Below, piece by piece: positions 25,896-35,717 of a stretch of 64,000 nt of DNA. The stretch is from Bacteroidales bacterium (lineage in GTDB: Bacteria; Bacteroidota; Bacteroidia; Bacteroidales; UBA932), in contig JAFUDQ010000023.1 in assembly GCA_017459075.1 (NCBI GenBank), positions 1 to 64,000 of the forward strand, given 5' to 3'. Under the pieces are notes generated by a model. It saw nothing but the letters and a program-made list of their open reading frames with translations. It did not search any database and was not told the origin of the DNA. The stretch's first letter is position 1, and every line of letters starts with the position of its first letter. A program made the position numbers and the translations under genes.

Positions 25896-27086
25896 ATGGA
25901 GGAAGAAGTAAAGAATACTGAAACAGCGGTTTTTGTAGGAATTATTCGCGAGGGAGAGAGCGAGAGAAAAGTAAATGAATACCTGGATGAACTTCAGTTC
26001 CTGGCAACCACGGCAGGTATAGAAGGAGACAAAAAGTTTATCCAAAAGCTTACGCGTCCGGAAAGTTCTACTTATATAAGGAGCGGAAAACTTCAGGAGG
26101 TGGCGGATTTTTGTGCTGAAAACAGCATAAAATACGTAATATTTGATGATGAACTGACAGGTATCCAGCAAAGGAATATTGAAAAAACAATAAAGTGTTC
26201 TTCAGTAATAGACAGGACAAGCCTAATCCTTGAAATCTTTGCCCAGAGGGCCAAGACATCATACGCAAAAATGCAGGTGGAGCTTGCAAAATATAATTAC
26301 ATGCTTCCAAGGCTTGCAGGTATGTGGACCCACCTTGAAAGACAGAGAGGAGGAGTAGGGACCAGAGGCGGTATGGGTGAAACCCAGATAGAAATTGACC
26401 GACGTATTGTAAAGGACAGGATAAGCAAACTGAAGGAGGATTTAAAGAAAGTAGACAGGCAAATGGCCACCCAGAGGGGAAATAGGGGAAGCCTTGTAAG
26501 GCTGGCGCTTGTAGGATATACCAACGTAGGTAAGAGCACCATTATGAACCTTCTGGCTAAATCCAATGTCTTTGCAGAGAATAAACTGTTCGCCACACTG
26601 GACACAACTGTAAGAAAGGTGGTAGTGGACAATGTGCCGTTCCTGCTAAGCGACACCGTAGGTTTTATAAGGAAACTCCCAACTCAACTTATAGAAGCCT
26701 TTAAGAGCACTCTTGACGAGGTTAGGGAAGCTGATATACTTGTTCATGTAGTGGATATTTCAGCACCTGATTTCGAAGAGCAGATGTCAACTGTAGAGAA
26801 GACTCTGAAAGATATTAAAGCTGACAATAAGCCAATATTTGTGATATTCAATAAAATCGATGCTTACAAATATGAAGAGTATGATGAGTTCAGTCTTACC
26901 CCTAAGGAGAAGTACAATCTCACACTCGAAGAGCTTAAGAACAGCTGGATAGCAGGAGAAAAAACTCCTTGCATTTTCATATCGGCAAAAGAAAAAATAG
27001 GAATAGAAAAATTAAGGAACGATATCTATAAAATGGTAGCGGAAATTCACGCCGGCAGGTATCCTTTCAATAATTTTCTTTGGTAA
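25896..27086 (+). CDS. hflX: GTPase HflX
   Basis: Ribosome-associated GTPase that splits stalled ribosomes under stress. The 396-residue product has the N-terminal HflX domain (DELQFLATTAGI, then KLTRPESSTYIRSGKL), the glycine-rich linker ERQRGGVGTRGGMGETQIE, and the G domain: G1 GYTNVGKST (about 208), G3 DTVGFIRKLP, G4 NKID, G5 SAKEK. No close promoter match is seen; it begins 27 bp past the tonB terminator. Confidence 0.96.
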   Translation: MEEEVKNTETAVFVGIIREGESERKVNEYLDELQFLATTAGIEGDKKFIQKLTRPESSTYIRSGKLQEVADFCAENSIKYVIFDDELTGIQQRNIEKTIKCSSVIDRTSLILEIFAQRAKTSYAKMQVELAKYNYMLPRLAGMWTHLERQRGGVGTRGGMGETQIEIDRRIVKDRISKLKEDLKKVDRQMATQRGNRGSLVRLALVGYTNVGKSTIMNLLAKSNVFAENKLFATLDTTVRKVVVDNVPFLLSDTVGFIRKLPTQLIEAFKSTLDEVREADILVHVVDISAPDFEEQMSTVEKTLKDIKADNKPIFVIFNKIDAYKYEEYDEFSLTPKEKYNLTLEELKNSWIAGEKTPCIFISAKEKIGIEKLRNDIYKMVAEIHAGRYPFNNFLW

Positions 27087-27154
27087 CAATAGGTTTCAAA
27101 AAGAAGAAAACTATTAATAAAACAATTTTAGAATAATTATCATTAAATTAATAC

Positions 27155-27189
27155 AAATTAAGGAGGATTGTAATAATCCTCCTTAATTT
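27155..27189. terminator. Bidirectional terminator between hflX and frdB
   Basis: A perfect 15-bp stem (AAATTAAGGAGGATT at 27155-27169 and its complement at 27175-27189) with loop GTAAT. The A/T-rich arms give T runs on both strands. It separates two convergent genes. Confidence 0.85.
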
Positions 27190-27209
27190 ATTGATTTACA
27201 GTTTTTTTA

Positions 27210-27989
27210 TTACTGTTTGAATTTAGCTTTAAGGAACTCGTGATTGAGTCTTGCGATATGCTCAACAGAAATTCCCTTAGGGCATTCCATTTCGCAGGCG
27301 CGGGTGTTTGTACAGTTACCAAAACCAAGTTCATCCATCTTTGCAACCATTGCACGTGCACGTCTTTCAGCCTCCGGGCGACCCTGAGGAAGAAGGGCGA
27401 GAGAACTTACCCTTGCACCAACAAACAGCATAGCTGAGCCGTTCTTGCAAGTAGCAACACAAGCACCGCAACCTACACAAGCGGCAGCGTCCATACTCTT
27501 CTCTGCCTTGTCGTGAGGAATAAGTATATTGTTGGCATCCTGTGCAGAACCTGTACGTACAGAAATGAAACCACCGGCCTGAAGAATCTTATCAAAAGCA
27601 GAACGATCTACTACAAGGTCCTTGATAATAGGGAAGCCTGAACTTCTCCAAGGCTCAACGGTAATCGTAGCGCCATCCTTGAAATGACGCATGAAAAGCT
27701 GGCAGGTAGTAACATGGTCATCCGGACCGTGTGCACGACCATCAATATACAGTGAGCATGCTCCGCAAATACCCTCACGGCAATCATGGTCAAATGAAAC
27801 AGGACCGCTGCTCTTACAACCCTTGTCAACTGCTACAGGGTCAACACCCTCGCGGATGAGCTGCTCATTAAGGATATCGAGCATTTCAAGGAAAGAAGCA
27901 TCTTCTTCAATCCCGGAGATATGATAAGTCTCGAAGTGTCCCTTGGCTTTGGCGTTTTTCTGACGCCATATCTTTAAATTGAATTCCAT
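27210..27989 (-). CDS. frdB: Fumarate reductase/succinate dehydrogenase iron-sulfur subunit
   Basis: Carries electrons between the flavoprotein and the membrane quinone site. The 259-residue product has the [2Fe-2S] ligands in [20 protein letters not shown] (about 70-90). The second half has ferredoxin-type cysteines in [11 protein letters not shown] (about 170-180) and [16 protein letters not shown] (about 230). It lies 6 bp after frdA. Only the two soluble subunits are present at this locus; the cytochrome b membrane subunit usual in this phylum is not next to them. Confidence 0.93.
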   Translation of the reverse strand: MEFNLKIWRQKNAKAKGHFETYHISGIEEDASFLEMLDILNEQLIREGVDPVAVDKGCKSSGPVSFDHDCREGICGACSLYIDGRAHGPDDHVTTCQLFMRHFKDGATITVEPWRSSGFPIIKDLVVDRSAFDKILQAGGFISVRTGSAQDANNILIPHDKAEKSMDAAACVGCGACVATCKNGSAMLFVGARVSSLALLPQGRPEAERRARAMVAKMDELGFGNCTNTRACEMECPKGISVEHIARLNHEFLKAKFKQ

Positions 27990-27995
27990 AGCTTC

Positions 27996-29942
27996 TTAGT
28001 CTTTGTAGTTTCTGGTTTTAACCTCAATAAATTCATACTTGAGAGGCTCTTTGTGAAGTTCAGGCTCTACACCGTCGCCCTTGTATTCCCAAGCAGCAAC
28101 ATACATGTAATTCTTGTCATCACGTTTAGCCTCACCCTCCGGAGTCTGGCTCTCTACACGGAAGTGACCACCGCAAGACTCATTTCTGTTAAGGGCGTCA
28201 CGGGCCATGAGTTCACCAATTTCAATAAAGTCTGCAAGCCTGAGGGCTTTCTCAAGTTCCTGGTTAAACTCAAACTGGGTACCGGGAACACATACATCGC
28301 TCCAGAACTCCTTCTTAAGTTCCTGAATTTCTGCGATAGCCTTCTTAAGACCTTCCTCACTACGGGCCATACCAACATACTCCCACATAATATGACCGAG
28401 CTTCTTATGAAGTGAATCGACAGTCTTCTTACCCTTGACAGCGAAAAGTTTGTCGATGCGCTCCTGAACAACCTTCTGAGCCTCATCGAACTCTGCAACA
28501 GAGGTATCGGTCTTAGGCTCTGCGAACTTATGTGAAAGATAATCGCCGATGGTTACAGGAATTACGAAGTAACCGTCTGCAAGACCCTGCATAAGAGCGG
28601 AAGCACCAAGACGGTTTCCACCGTGGTCAGAGAAGTTAGCCTCGCCAATAGCATAAAGGCCGGGGATAGTTGTCTGAAGATCATAATCTACCCATATTCC
28701 ACCCATTGTGTAGTGGATAGCGGGATAAATCATCATAGGCTCCTCCCAAGGAGAAGAAGCTGTAATCTTCTCATACATATCAAAGAGGTTACCATAACGC
28801 TCTGCCACCCTCTGGTGACCAAGACGTTTGATAGCGTCTGCAAAATCAAGGAATACTGCAAGACCAGTCTCATTTACACCAAAGCCGGCATCGCATCTCT
28901 CCTTTGCTGCACGTGAAGCAACGTCACGAGGTACAAGGTTTCCGAATGCAGGATAACGGCGCTCAAGATAGTAATCCCTGTCCTCTTCAGGAATCTGGGA
29001 AGCCTTAATCTGATGCTTGCGAAGTTTCTCTACATCCTCCATCTTCTTAGGTACCCAAATCCTACCATCGTTACGCAGGGACTCTGACATAAGGGTAAGC
29101 TTGCACTGCTGGTCACCATGTACGGGAATACATGTAGGGTGAATCTGAGCGAAGCAAGGATTTGCAAAGAAAGCACCTTTCTTATAGCACTGCCATGCTG
29201 CAGAACCATTTGAATTCATGGCGTTGGTAGAAAGGAAATAAGTATTTCCATATCCACCGGTAGCAATAACTACTGCGTGTGCACCGAAACGCTCAAGCTC
29301 ACCGGTAACAAGGTTGCGGGCGATGATACCCTTTGCCTCTCCGTTGATAACAACGAGATCAAGCATTTCATGACGGGGATAACTCTTTACAGTTCCGGCT
29401 GCAATCTCTTTGTTAAGGGATGCATATGCACCAAGAAGAAGCTGCTGACCGGTTTGTCCCCTTGCGTAGAATGTACGGCTTACCTGTACACCACCGAAAG
29501 AACGGTTTGCAAGATATCCGCCGTATTCACGTGCGAAAGGAATACCCTGTGCAACGCACTGGTCAATGATAGATGCACTTACCTCTGCAAGACGATAAAC
29601 ATTCGCCTCACGGGCACGGTAATCACCACCCTTGATTGTATCGTAGAAAAGACGGTAGATAGAGTCATTGTCATTCTGGTAATTCTTTGCTGCATTGATA
29701 CCACCCTGTGCTGCGATTGAATGAGCACGACGAGGGCTGTCGCTGATGCAGAAAATCTTGACATTATAGCCAAGTTCACCAAGAGATGCAGCTGCAGAAG
29801 CTCCACCAAGACCGGTACCTACTACGATAATTTCAAGTTTCCTTTTGTTGTTAGGACTTACAAGTCTTATTTCTGACTTACGTTTTGTCCATTTTTCGGA
29901 CAGAGGTCCTTCAGGAATTTTAGATATTAATTTATCGGCCAT
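27996..29942 (-). CDS. frdA: Fumarate reductase/succinate dehydrogenase flavoprotein subunit
   Basis: Catalytic FAD subunit interconverting fumarate and succinate. The 648-residue product has the FAD site [19 protein letters not shown] (about 41-60) and the flavin-attachment region [20 protein letters not shown] (His about 72). Active-site segments include [22 protein letters not shown] and the [12 protein letters not shown] capping region. The long form without an intrinsic heme domain matches the Bacteroidota type (B-type enzyme). In this phylum it commonly acts as fumarate reductase. sdhC/frdC is absent upstream, where only 93 bp separate it from an unrelated gene. Confidence 0.95.
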   Translation of the reverse strand: MADKLISKIPEGPLSEKWTKRKSEIRLVSPNNKRKLEIIVVGTGLGGASAAASLGELGYNVKIFCISDSPRRAHSIAAQGGINAAKNYQNDNDSIYRLFYDTIKGGDYRAREANVYRLAEVSASIIDQCVAQGIPFAREYGGYLANRSFGGVQVSRTFYARGQTGQQLLLGAYASLNKEIAAGTVKSYPRHEMLDLVVINGEAKGIIARNLVTGELERFGAHAVVIATGGYGNTYFLSTNAMNSNGSAAWQCYKKGAFFANPCFAQIHPTCIPVHGDQQCKLTLMSESLRNDGRIWVPKKMEDVEKLRKHQIKASQIPEEDRDYYLERRYPAFGNLVPRDVASRAAKERCDAGFGVNETGLAVFLDFADAIKRLGHQRVAERYGNLFDMYEKITASSPWEEPMMIYPAIHYTMGGIWVDYDLQTTIPGLYAIGEANFSDHGGNRLGASALMQGLADGYFVIPVTIGDYLSHKFAEPKTDTSVAEFDEAQKVVQERIDKLFAVKGKKTVDSLHKKLGHIMWEYVGMARSEEGLKKAIAEIQELKKEFWSDVCVPGTQFEFNQELEKALRLADFIEIGELMARDALNRNESCGGHFRVESQTPEGEAKRDDKNYMYVAAWEYKGDGVEPELHKEPLKYEFIEVKTRNYKD

Positions 29943-30035
29943 TTTATAGTTATTATAAGTTTATTGTCGTCCCTTAATTTTTAAATGTCCGCAATTTTAC
30001 GAAATTTTATGCAAAACAGCAATTTAAAAGTGCTT

Positions 30036-31124
30036 TTACATTAAATATTTCGCAAAATTAGCCTCATATTTATTATAAATCTTATCAAGAAGCTGTTTGT
30101 AATCTGATTTAAACTTTTCAAAACTCATTTCTCCGGCAGCCCATTTCCTGTAAAGACGAGTAAACTTCTTGCTTATATATTTTTCAGTTTTCCGGCATTC
30201 ACGACTCGCATCCAGAGACTTTCCCTTAATTTTAAGGGCATTGTCACACATGACGCAATGCTCATTATCATCGGCCCTAAGGTAAGAAGGAATAAAATTA
30301 TCGTCAAGAACCATTAGTGGCACACTAACCGCAGCGGTAGGATATCCGCAAACAGTCCACATAACAGTCTTCAAAGGATTATCTCCAGGCTTAACACCCT
30401 CTATGCAAATAGTAGAAGAAGTTATATCCCTTAAGATAGGAGCACCACTGCGTGAAATATTATTAACCAGGAACTTATGATCGCAGAAAAGGGCTTTTTC
30501 ATCATTTTCTTTCAAACCCGACATAATAACCTTAGCCTTTTCATACCTGTCAACACCCTTCCTGTCCTCCGGCCGCCCGGTCTGGGTAAAATTGGTAACT
30601 ACAAGATATCCAAGAGGAGCAACCTTCTCATCGTTAACATCAAACTTAACCCAGCTATGATTATTAACTTCATAGTAAGCAGCCCCGCCAAAAGCATCAG
30701 TCACACCAAAATTAGCCTCAACACCCATAGGCCTTGGATAAGTATCCAGAAGATTCTCAAAATCAGCAAGAGTCTGGCACACACTCAAAGCCTTGAACAT
30801 AAGAATCCCCTCCTTATCCATCTGCTCATCAGGAACATCATCATCCTTCAAATCATAGGTAGCGGTATTCATTATGCTGAAGCCGGCGGAATTAGTTCCG
30901 GTCCAGACCTCATCACCCACAGCCTTTGTATTTACAAGGCCGATGAAAGTATATTTCTCTCCTTTATACCAACCAATGAAATTATCCAAAGTCCCGGTAT
31001 CGCGGTGTTTATACATTACAGGCCTTCCGGAGGCCGATTTTTTACCGGATACGATAACCGATGTGCAAGCGAATACAGGAATCGCCAACATCAGTATTAC
31101 CAAAGAAAGAATATATTTCTTCAT
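30036..31124 (-). CDS. Secreted linear amide C-N hydrolase (Ntn-hydrolase, C45/choloylglycine-like)
   Basis: Predicted amide-bond hydrolase exported across the inner membrane. The 362-residue product begins with a signal peptide of 19 residues ending VFA; the next residue, Cys20, would become the N-terminal nucleophile after cleavage (CTSVIVSGKKSASGRPVMYK). The NTATYDLKDDD and ENLLDTYPRPMGVEANFGVTDAFGGAAYYE segments fit the acyltransferase-like family. The position before Cys is Phe-Ala, a poor lipobox, so catalysis rather than lipidation is favoured. The substrate is unknown. It lies 12 bp after ruvB with a CATCGGC word touching its ATG. Confidence 0.82.
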   Translation of the reverse strand: MKKYILSLVILMLAIPVFACTSVIVSGKKSASGRPVMYKHRDTGTLDNFIGWYKGEKYTFIGLVNTKAVGDEVWTGTNSAGFSIMNTATYDLKDDDVPDEQMDKEGILMFKALSVCQTLADFENLLDTYPRPMGVEANFGVTDAFGGAAYYEVNNHSWVKFDVNDEKVAPLGYLVVTNFTQTGRPEDRKGVDRYEKAKVIMSGLKENDEKALFCDHKFLVNNISRSGAPILRDITSSTICIEGVKPGDNPLKTVMWTVCGYPTAAVSVPLMVLDDNFIPSYLRADDNEHCVMCDNALKIKGKSLDASRECRKTEKYISKKFTRLYRKWAAGEMSFEKFKSDYKQLLDKIYNKYEANFAKYLM

Positions 31125-31136
31125 GCCGATGTTTAT

Positions 31137-32189
31137 TTAAAAAAGACTGTTTTCTATAATTTCAAGCCCGTCTGCCGATGCTCCTCCTGACCTGTAACTT
31201 TCAAGTCCGAGGTGTTTGTAAGACAAATCCGTGGCAACACGTCCGCGAGGCGTCCTCTGGATGAATCCCTGCATAATAAGGAAGGGTTCGTAAACCTCTT
31301 CTATAGTACCAGGGTCTTCACCAACAGCCGTGGCGATGGTATTTACACCTACCGGACCACCTTTGAACTTAGTGATGATAGTATGCAGAATCTTGTTGTC
31401 AATAAGATCAAGGCCCATCTTATCCCTGTTCAGGGCATCCAGGGCTATCTTAGAAATCTCAAGATCTATCCTGCCGTTACCCTGCACCTGGGCGAAATCG
31501 CGAACCCTCCTAAGCAGGGAATTGGCAATTCTCGGGGTTCCGCGGCTTCTGAGGGCAATCTCACTGGCAGCATCGTCATCAATATCTACCTTTAATATAG
31601 ATGCACTCCTTTTAATAATTTTTATAAGTTCCTTGGAACCGTAGTATTCAAGGGCGCAGGTTATACCGAACCTGGCTCTTAAAGGAGCTGTCAGAAGGCC
31701 GCTTCTTGTGGTGGCTCCGACAAGGGTGAAAGGATTAAGGGATATCCTGACGGACCTGGCTCCAGGGCCTTTGTCTATCATTATATCAATAACATAATCC
31801 TCCATTGCAGAATACAGGTATTCCTCAACCTCCGGAGAAAGCCTGTGAATCTCATCAATGAAAAGAACATCTCCTGTTTCAAGTGAAGTAAGCAGGCCGG
31901 CAAGGTCTCCCGGCTTGTCAAGCACAGGACCTGAGGTTATTTTCATATTCACCCCCAGTTCATTTGCAATAATATGCGCAAGGGTTGTTTTTCCAAGGCC
32001 GGGAGGGCCATGGAACAGCACATGATCAAGGGACTCACCCCTGAGTTTTGCTGCCTGTATGAAAACCTTCAGGTTATCAACTATTTTTTGCTGACCGGTA
32101 AAATCTTCCAACTCTTGGGGGCGTATAATTCCCTCCAAATACTTATCTTTGTCGGCGGCCGATGCGTAAGGGTTCAATACTTCTTCCAT
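31137..32189 (-). CDS. ruvB: Holliday junction helicase subunit RuvB
   Basis: AAA+ motor for branch migration with RuvA (encoded 9 kb to the left). The 350-residue product starts at ATG 32189 ([20 protein letters not shown]). It has Walker [13 protein letters not shown] (about 60), Walker [14 protein letters not shown] (about 105), sensor [18 protein letters not shown] and the winged-helix C-terminus with [12 protein letters not shown]. It is the first gene left of the AT-rich putative origin and runs away from it. Confidence 0.97.
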   Translation of the reverse strand: MEEVLNPYASAADKDKYLEGIIRPQELEDFTGQQKIVDNLKVFIQAAKLRGESLDHVLFHGPPGLGKTTLAHIIANELGVNMKITSGPVLDKPGDLAGLLTSLETGDVLFIDEIHRLSPEVEEYLYSAMEDYVIDIMIDKGPGARSVRISLNPFTLVGATTRSGLLTAPLRARFGITCALEYYGSKELIKIIKRSASILKVDIDDDAASEIALRSRGTPRIANSLLRRVRDFAQVQGNGRIDLEISKIALDALNRDKMGLDLIDNKILHTIITKFKGGPVGVNTIATAVGEDPGTIEEVYEPFLIMQGFIQRTPRGRVATDLSYKHLGLESYRSGGASADGLEIIENSLF

Positions 32190-32480
32190 CGCGTTTGAAA
32201 AATTATCATATACAAATATATGAAATAATTGATTAATTGATGATATTAATATTATTGTTAATTTGTTGATAACTGCATAAACACCGCTGAAAATCAATTA
32301 TTTATGAAAAAATAAATTGTTGACAGCCGTGATGAAAATTTTTTGAAAAGTTGAAGAAAGAAAATTTGGATAATAAAAACTGATTCCGCTTCCAAAAATA
32401 AGCGAATTTTGAAAATTTAGTTATTAATAGTTTTCCACAGGGTTATCAACAGGTTTATTAACAAAAAGAAAAAGCCGGAT
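32190..32480. other. oriC: Putative chromosomal replication origin (oriC)
   Basis: This is the 291-bp gap between divergent ruvB and mfd, with no coding sequence and a strongly AT-rich composition (roughly three quarters A+T by eye). DnaA-box-like 9-mers cluster at its right end (32431-32463), and an inverted copy TGTTGATAA lies at 32264-32272, around an AT-rich stretch that could unwind. parS sites 9-12 kb away, mnmG nearby and the divergent gene orientation support the call. It also must hold the ruvB and mfd promoters. dnaA itself is not in the window. Confidence 0.6.
32431..32463 (+). promoter_or_regulatory. Three DnaA-box-like 9-mers at 12-bp spacing
   Basis: TTTTCCACA (32431), TTATCAACA (32443) and TTATTAACA (32455) are in the same orientation, each starting 12 bp after the last. 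The first fits TTWTNCACA exactly; the others differ by A at the sixth position, and the last also has T at the degenerate fifth position. The spacers are GGG and GGT. Confidence 0.65.
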
Positions 32481-35400
32481 ATGCAAATAAGCATTAAAAA
32501 AACTGAAGCCTTAAATAAAAGTATATCAACCTCTTACGTAACATATTGCAGTGGACTTTTCCTGTCCGCAAGGTGGTTTGTAATATCAAGCATTGTTAAT
32601 AAAGGTGTACACCTTATAATACTGCCTACAAAGGAGTCCGCCGAATACTGCACTTCAGACCTTTACAACCTTATAGAAGGAGACAGGGTATTCTTCCTTC
32701 CAGATTCCGGAAAAAACATAGAAAAGAGCAACTACAAATCATCACTTTCAGTACAGAGAACAGCATCCATCGGTAAACTCATATCCCGTGAATCCGATGA
32801 TTTACTGGTCATTATTTCGTATCCGGAAGCTTTGTCGGAATATATCCCGGCAAAAAAGGAAATAAGCAAATCGGTCATAAAAATAAAGAAAGGCCAGGAT
32901 ATTGATTATGAACTTGTAAGGAAAACCCTTGTGGAGTCGGGATTTGAAAAAGCAGACTTCGTATCCGCACCGGGACAATTCGCCCTTAGGGGTTCAGTAA
33001 TAGATATATTCTCCTACTCATATAACAATCCTTTCAGGATATCACTGTTCGGAAACGAAGTTGAAAAGATTAATGTATTCGACTGTAATACCCAGCTCTC
33101 AACATCAGAAATGGAAGAAATAGAAATATATCCGGACCTGTCCGAATCTTCCGGAAGCGAAGATTTGTCAAGCATATTCAGCCTTCTGCCTAAAGAAAGC
33201 CTTATCTGGCTGGATTCGGCCGATATGTACAAGGATAAGGAGTTTTTCACAGAGACTGAAGCTTTCAGGAGGGTTTTCCTTGAAGTACCAATATCAGGAA
33301 CGCAGCAGGAACCTGTCAAATTCAATATTACGCCACAGCCGGTATTCAACAAGAATTTTGAACTTCTTACGGCCGATATAAGAAGCAAAATAGAAAGTGG
33401 ATACAGGGTATGTATCTTCGGTGAAAAGGAAGCCCAGATAGAAAGGCTTAATAATATAATAGTAGCCGGAGGCGGAATAATACCTGAATTCATCAAAGGA
33501 AAGAATATCCATAACGGATTCATAGATAACAGCGACAAGATATGCTGCTATTCAGACCATGAAATCTTCGACCGTTTTCACAGGGTGGTGATAAGAAGGT
33601 CGGTAGACAAGAGTGAACAGCTTACGCTTAATGACATAAGTTCTTTTAACATAGGCGATTACATTGTACACATCGACCATGGAGTAGGCATATTCGGTGG
33701 TCTTGTAAGGATGAAGGATGACAAAGGCCGTATGCACGAAGTTGTGAAGCTTATGTATAAGGACGGCGATGTTGTCTTCGTATCTGTTCATTCGCTTCAT
33801 AAGATAAGCCGCTATAAATCAAAGGAATCACAGCCTCCAAGAATAAACAAGCTTGGTTCAAAGACATGGCAGAACCTTAAGAACTCTGCAAAATCGAAGG
33901 TAAAGGATATAGCGAAGGAATTAATTCAGCTGTATGCAAAAAGAAAGGCTTCGAAAGGCTTTGCTTTTTCTGCTGATACCTATCTTCAGGAAGAGTTGGA
34001 ATCGTCATTCATGTATGAAGATACACCTGACCAGCAGCTTGCAACAAAGGCCATAAAGGAGGATATGGAGGAAAGCAGCCCTATGGACAGGCTTGTCTGC
34101 GGAGACGTCGGCTTCGGAAAGACAGAACTTGCCATAAGGGCGGCATTCAAGGCTGTCGCGGACAATAAGCAGGTGGCTGTGCTTGTGCCCACCACAATAC
34201 TTGCCCTCCAGCATTTCAAAACCTTCGAATCAAGGCTTAAAAATTTTCCCTGCAACATAGAATATGTAAGCCGTCTCAGGACAGCAAAGCAGTTATCGGA
34301 AATAAAGAAAGGTATAAAAGAAGGAAGGATAGACATACTTGTAGGCACCCATAAAATACTCTCCAAAGAATTTGAATTCAAGGACTTGGGGCTTCTGATT
34401 ATAGATGAGGAGCAGAAATTCGGGGTTGGAGCAAAGGAAAAGCTTCGCCAGATGAAAATGAGCGTAGACACCCTTACCCTTACGGCCACCCCTATACCAA
34501 GAACCCTTCAGTTCTCCCTTCTTGGAGCAAGGGACCTTTCCATAATAAGCACTCCCCCTTCGAACAGGATACCTATCCAGACAGAGATTATCCTTTTCGA
34601 TGGCGACAGTATCAGGGATATACTTAACTACGAGCTGAAGAGGGGAGGACAGATATTCTTCCTTCACAACAAAGTTGAAGAACTGCCTTCGGTAGCGGAT
34701 ATCCTCCACCGCCTGGTTCCGGATATGAGAATATGCATAGCCCACGGGCAGATGGAGTCTAAAGAATTGGAAAACAAGATGTTGGACTTTATCCAGGGCG
34801 ATTATGACCTGCTGCTGTGCACAACCATTATAGAAAACGGCCTGGATATACCAAACGCCAATACTATTATAATAAACCAGGCGCAGAACTTCGGACTAAG
34901 TGACCTTCACCAGCTTCGCGGCCGTGTAGGAAGATCTAACCGCAGGGCATTCTGCTACCTCATTGTGCCTCCTCTCACTACCCTTACCGATGATGCAAGG
35001 CGCCGTCTTAAGGCGATAGAAGAGTTCTCAGACCTTGGAAGCGGTTTCAATATTGCGATGCAGGATTTGGACATCCGCGGTGCCGGAAACCTTCTTGGAG
35101 CGGAGCAGAGCGGCTTTATCTCTGATATGGGATACGAAACCTACCAGAAGATTCTGTCAGAAGCCATGGAAGAACTTGGCGTGGAAACAGGTATCAGTAC
35201 AAAGGCTGTGAGCGAAAACTATGTAAAAGACTGTACGATAGAAACAGACCAGCCGGCAATGATTCCTGACAGTTATATAGATGTAACGGCAGAGAAAATA
35301 AGGATATACAAGGAACTGGATTCAACCACCAGCGACGCCCAGCTTGACTCTATTGTAAAGAGGCTGGAAGACCGTTTCGGACCTATGCCGCCGGAGGTTG

Positions 35401-35669
35401 AAAGCCTTATATATGTTGTAAGAATCCGTCATCTTGGTGAAAAACTCGGCTTTGAGAAGATTATTGTCAAGAATGGTATAATGATAGCCTTCTTTATATA
35501 TAATCCGATGTCTCCTTATTACAGGGAAGACACCTTCTCAAGGATACTTCTCAGGGTAAGCAGCATGGACAGGTTATTTGAACTTAAGAACACTGATCAG
35601 AAGCTCAGAATAATCTCCAGAAACGTCAATAGTATGGCAGATGCGTATTCTCTGCTGCTTAAACTGTAA
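32481..35669 (+). CDS. mfd: Transcription-repair coupling factor Mfd
   Basis: Removes RNA polymerase stalled at lesions and recruits UvrA. The 1062-residue product has the UvrB-like N-terminal part (about 1-330), the RNAP-interacting CarD-like domain (about 387-450, GDYIVHIDHGVGIFGGLVRM), and a RecG-type helicase with Walker A GDVGFGKTELA (about 540), DEEQKFGV (about 641), TATPIPRTLQ and LHQLRGRVGRSNRRAFCYL. The C-terminal TRCF domain D7 spans about 920-1050. It runs rightward from the putative origin. uvrC is the only uvr gene in the window. Confidence 0.97.
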   Translation: MQISIKKTEALNKSISTSYVTYCSGLFLSARWFVISSIVNKGVHLIILPTKESAEYCTSDLYNLIEGDRVFFLPDSGKNIEKSNYKSSLSVQRTASIGKLISRESDDLLVIISYPEALSEYIPAKKEISKSVIKIKKGQDIDYELVRKTLVESGFEKADFVSAPGQFALRGSVIDIFSYSYNNPFRISLFGNEVEKINVFDCNTQLSTSEMEEIEIYPDLSESSGSEDLSSIFSLLPKESLIWLDSADMYKDKEFFTETEAFRRVFLEVPISGTQQEPVKFNITPQPVFNKNFELLTADIRSKIESGYRVCIFGEKEAQIERLNNIIVAGGGIIPEFIKGKNIHNGFIDNSDKICCYSDHEIFDRFHRVVIRRSVDKSEQLTLNDISSFNIGDYIVHIDHGVGIFGGLVRMKDDKGRMHEVVKLMYKDGDVVFVSVHSLHKISRYKSKESQPPRINKLGSKTWQNLKNSAKSKVKDIAKELIQLYAKRKASKGFAFSADTYLQEELESSFMYEDTPDQQLATKAIKEDMEESSPMDRLVCGDVGFGKTELAIRAAFKAVADNKQVAVLVPTTILALQHFKTFESRLKNFPCNIEYVSRLRTAKQLSEIKKGIKEGRIDILVGTHKILSKEFEFKDLGLLIIDEEQKFGVGAKEKLRQMKMSVDTLTLTATPIPRTLQFSLLGARDLSIISTPPSNRIPIQTEIILFDGDSIRDILNYELKRGGQIFFLHNKVEELPSVADILHRLVPDMRICIAHGQMESKELENKMLDFIQGDYDLLLCTTIIENGLDIPNANTIIINQAQNFGLSDLHQLRGRVGRSNRRAFCYLIVPPLTTLTDDARRRLKAIEEFSDLGSGFNIAMQDLDIRGAGNLLGAEQSGFISDMGYETYQKILSEAMEELGVETGISTKAVSENYVKDCTIETDQPAMIPDSYIDVTAEKIRIYKELDSTTSDAQLDSIVKRLEDRFGPMPPEVESLIYVVRIRHLGEKLGFEKIIVKNGIMIAFFIYNPMSPYYREDTFSRILLRVSSMDRLFELKNTDQKLRIISRNVNSMADAYSLLLKL

Positions 35670-35687
35670 TATTTCCTGCATTTTTAT

Positions 35688-35695
35688 TATATTTG
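35688..35695 (+). promoter_or_regulatory. -7 box of the coaX operon
   Basis: TATATTTG matches TAnnTTTG and ends 22 bp before the coaX start codon. Confidence 0.55.
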
Positions 35696-35717
35696 CAAGC
35701 TTTGCAATTTATTAAGT

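Noticed and set aside
28908..28920. CACGTG centre in frdA (GCACGTGAAGC) as another parS
   Set aside because: The flanks do not match TGTT...AACA; the same holds for GCACGTGCAC near 27356 and CACGTG near 14425 and 62720.
30036..31124. Amidase-like protein as a lipoprotein
   Set aside because: The residues before Cys20 (Val-Phe-Ala) fit the lipobox poorly, while Cys right after the signal peptide is expected as the Ntn nucleophile.
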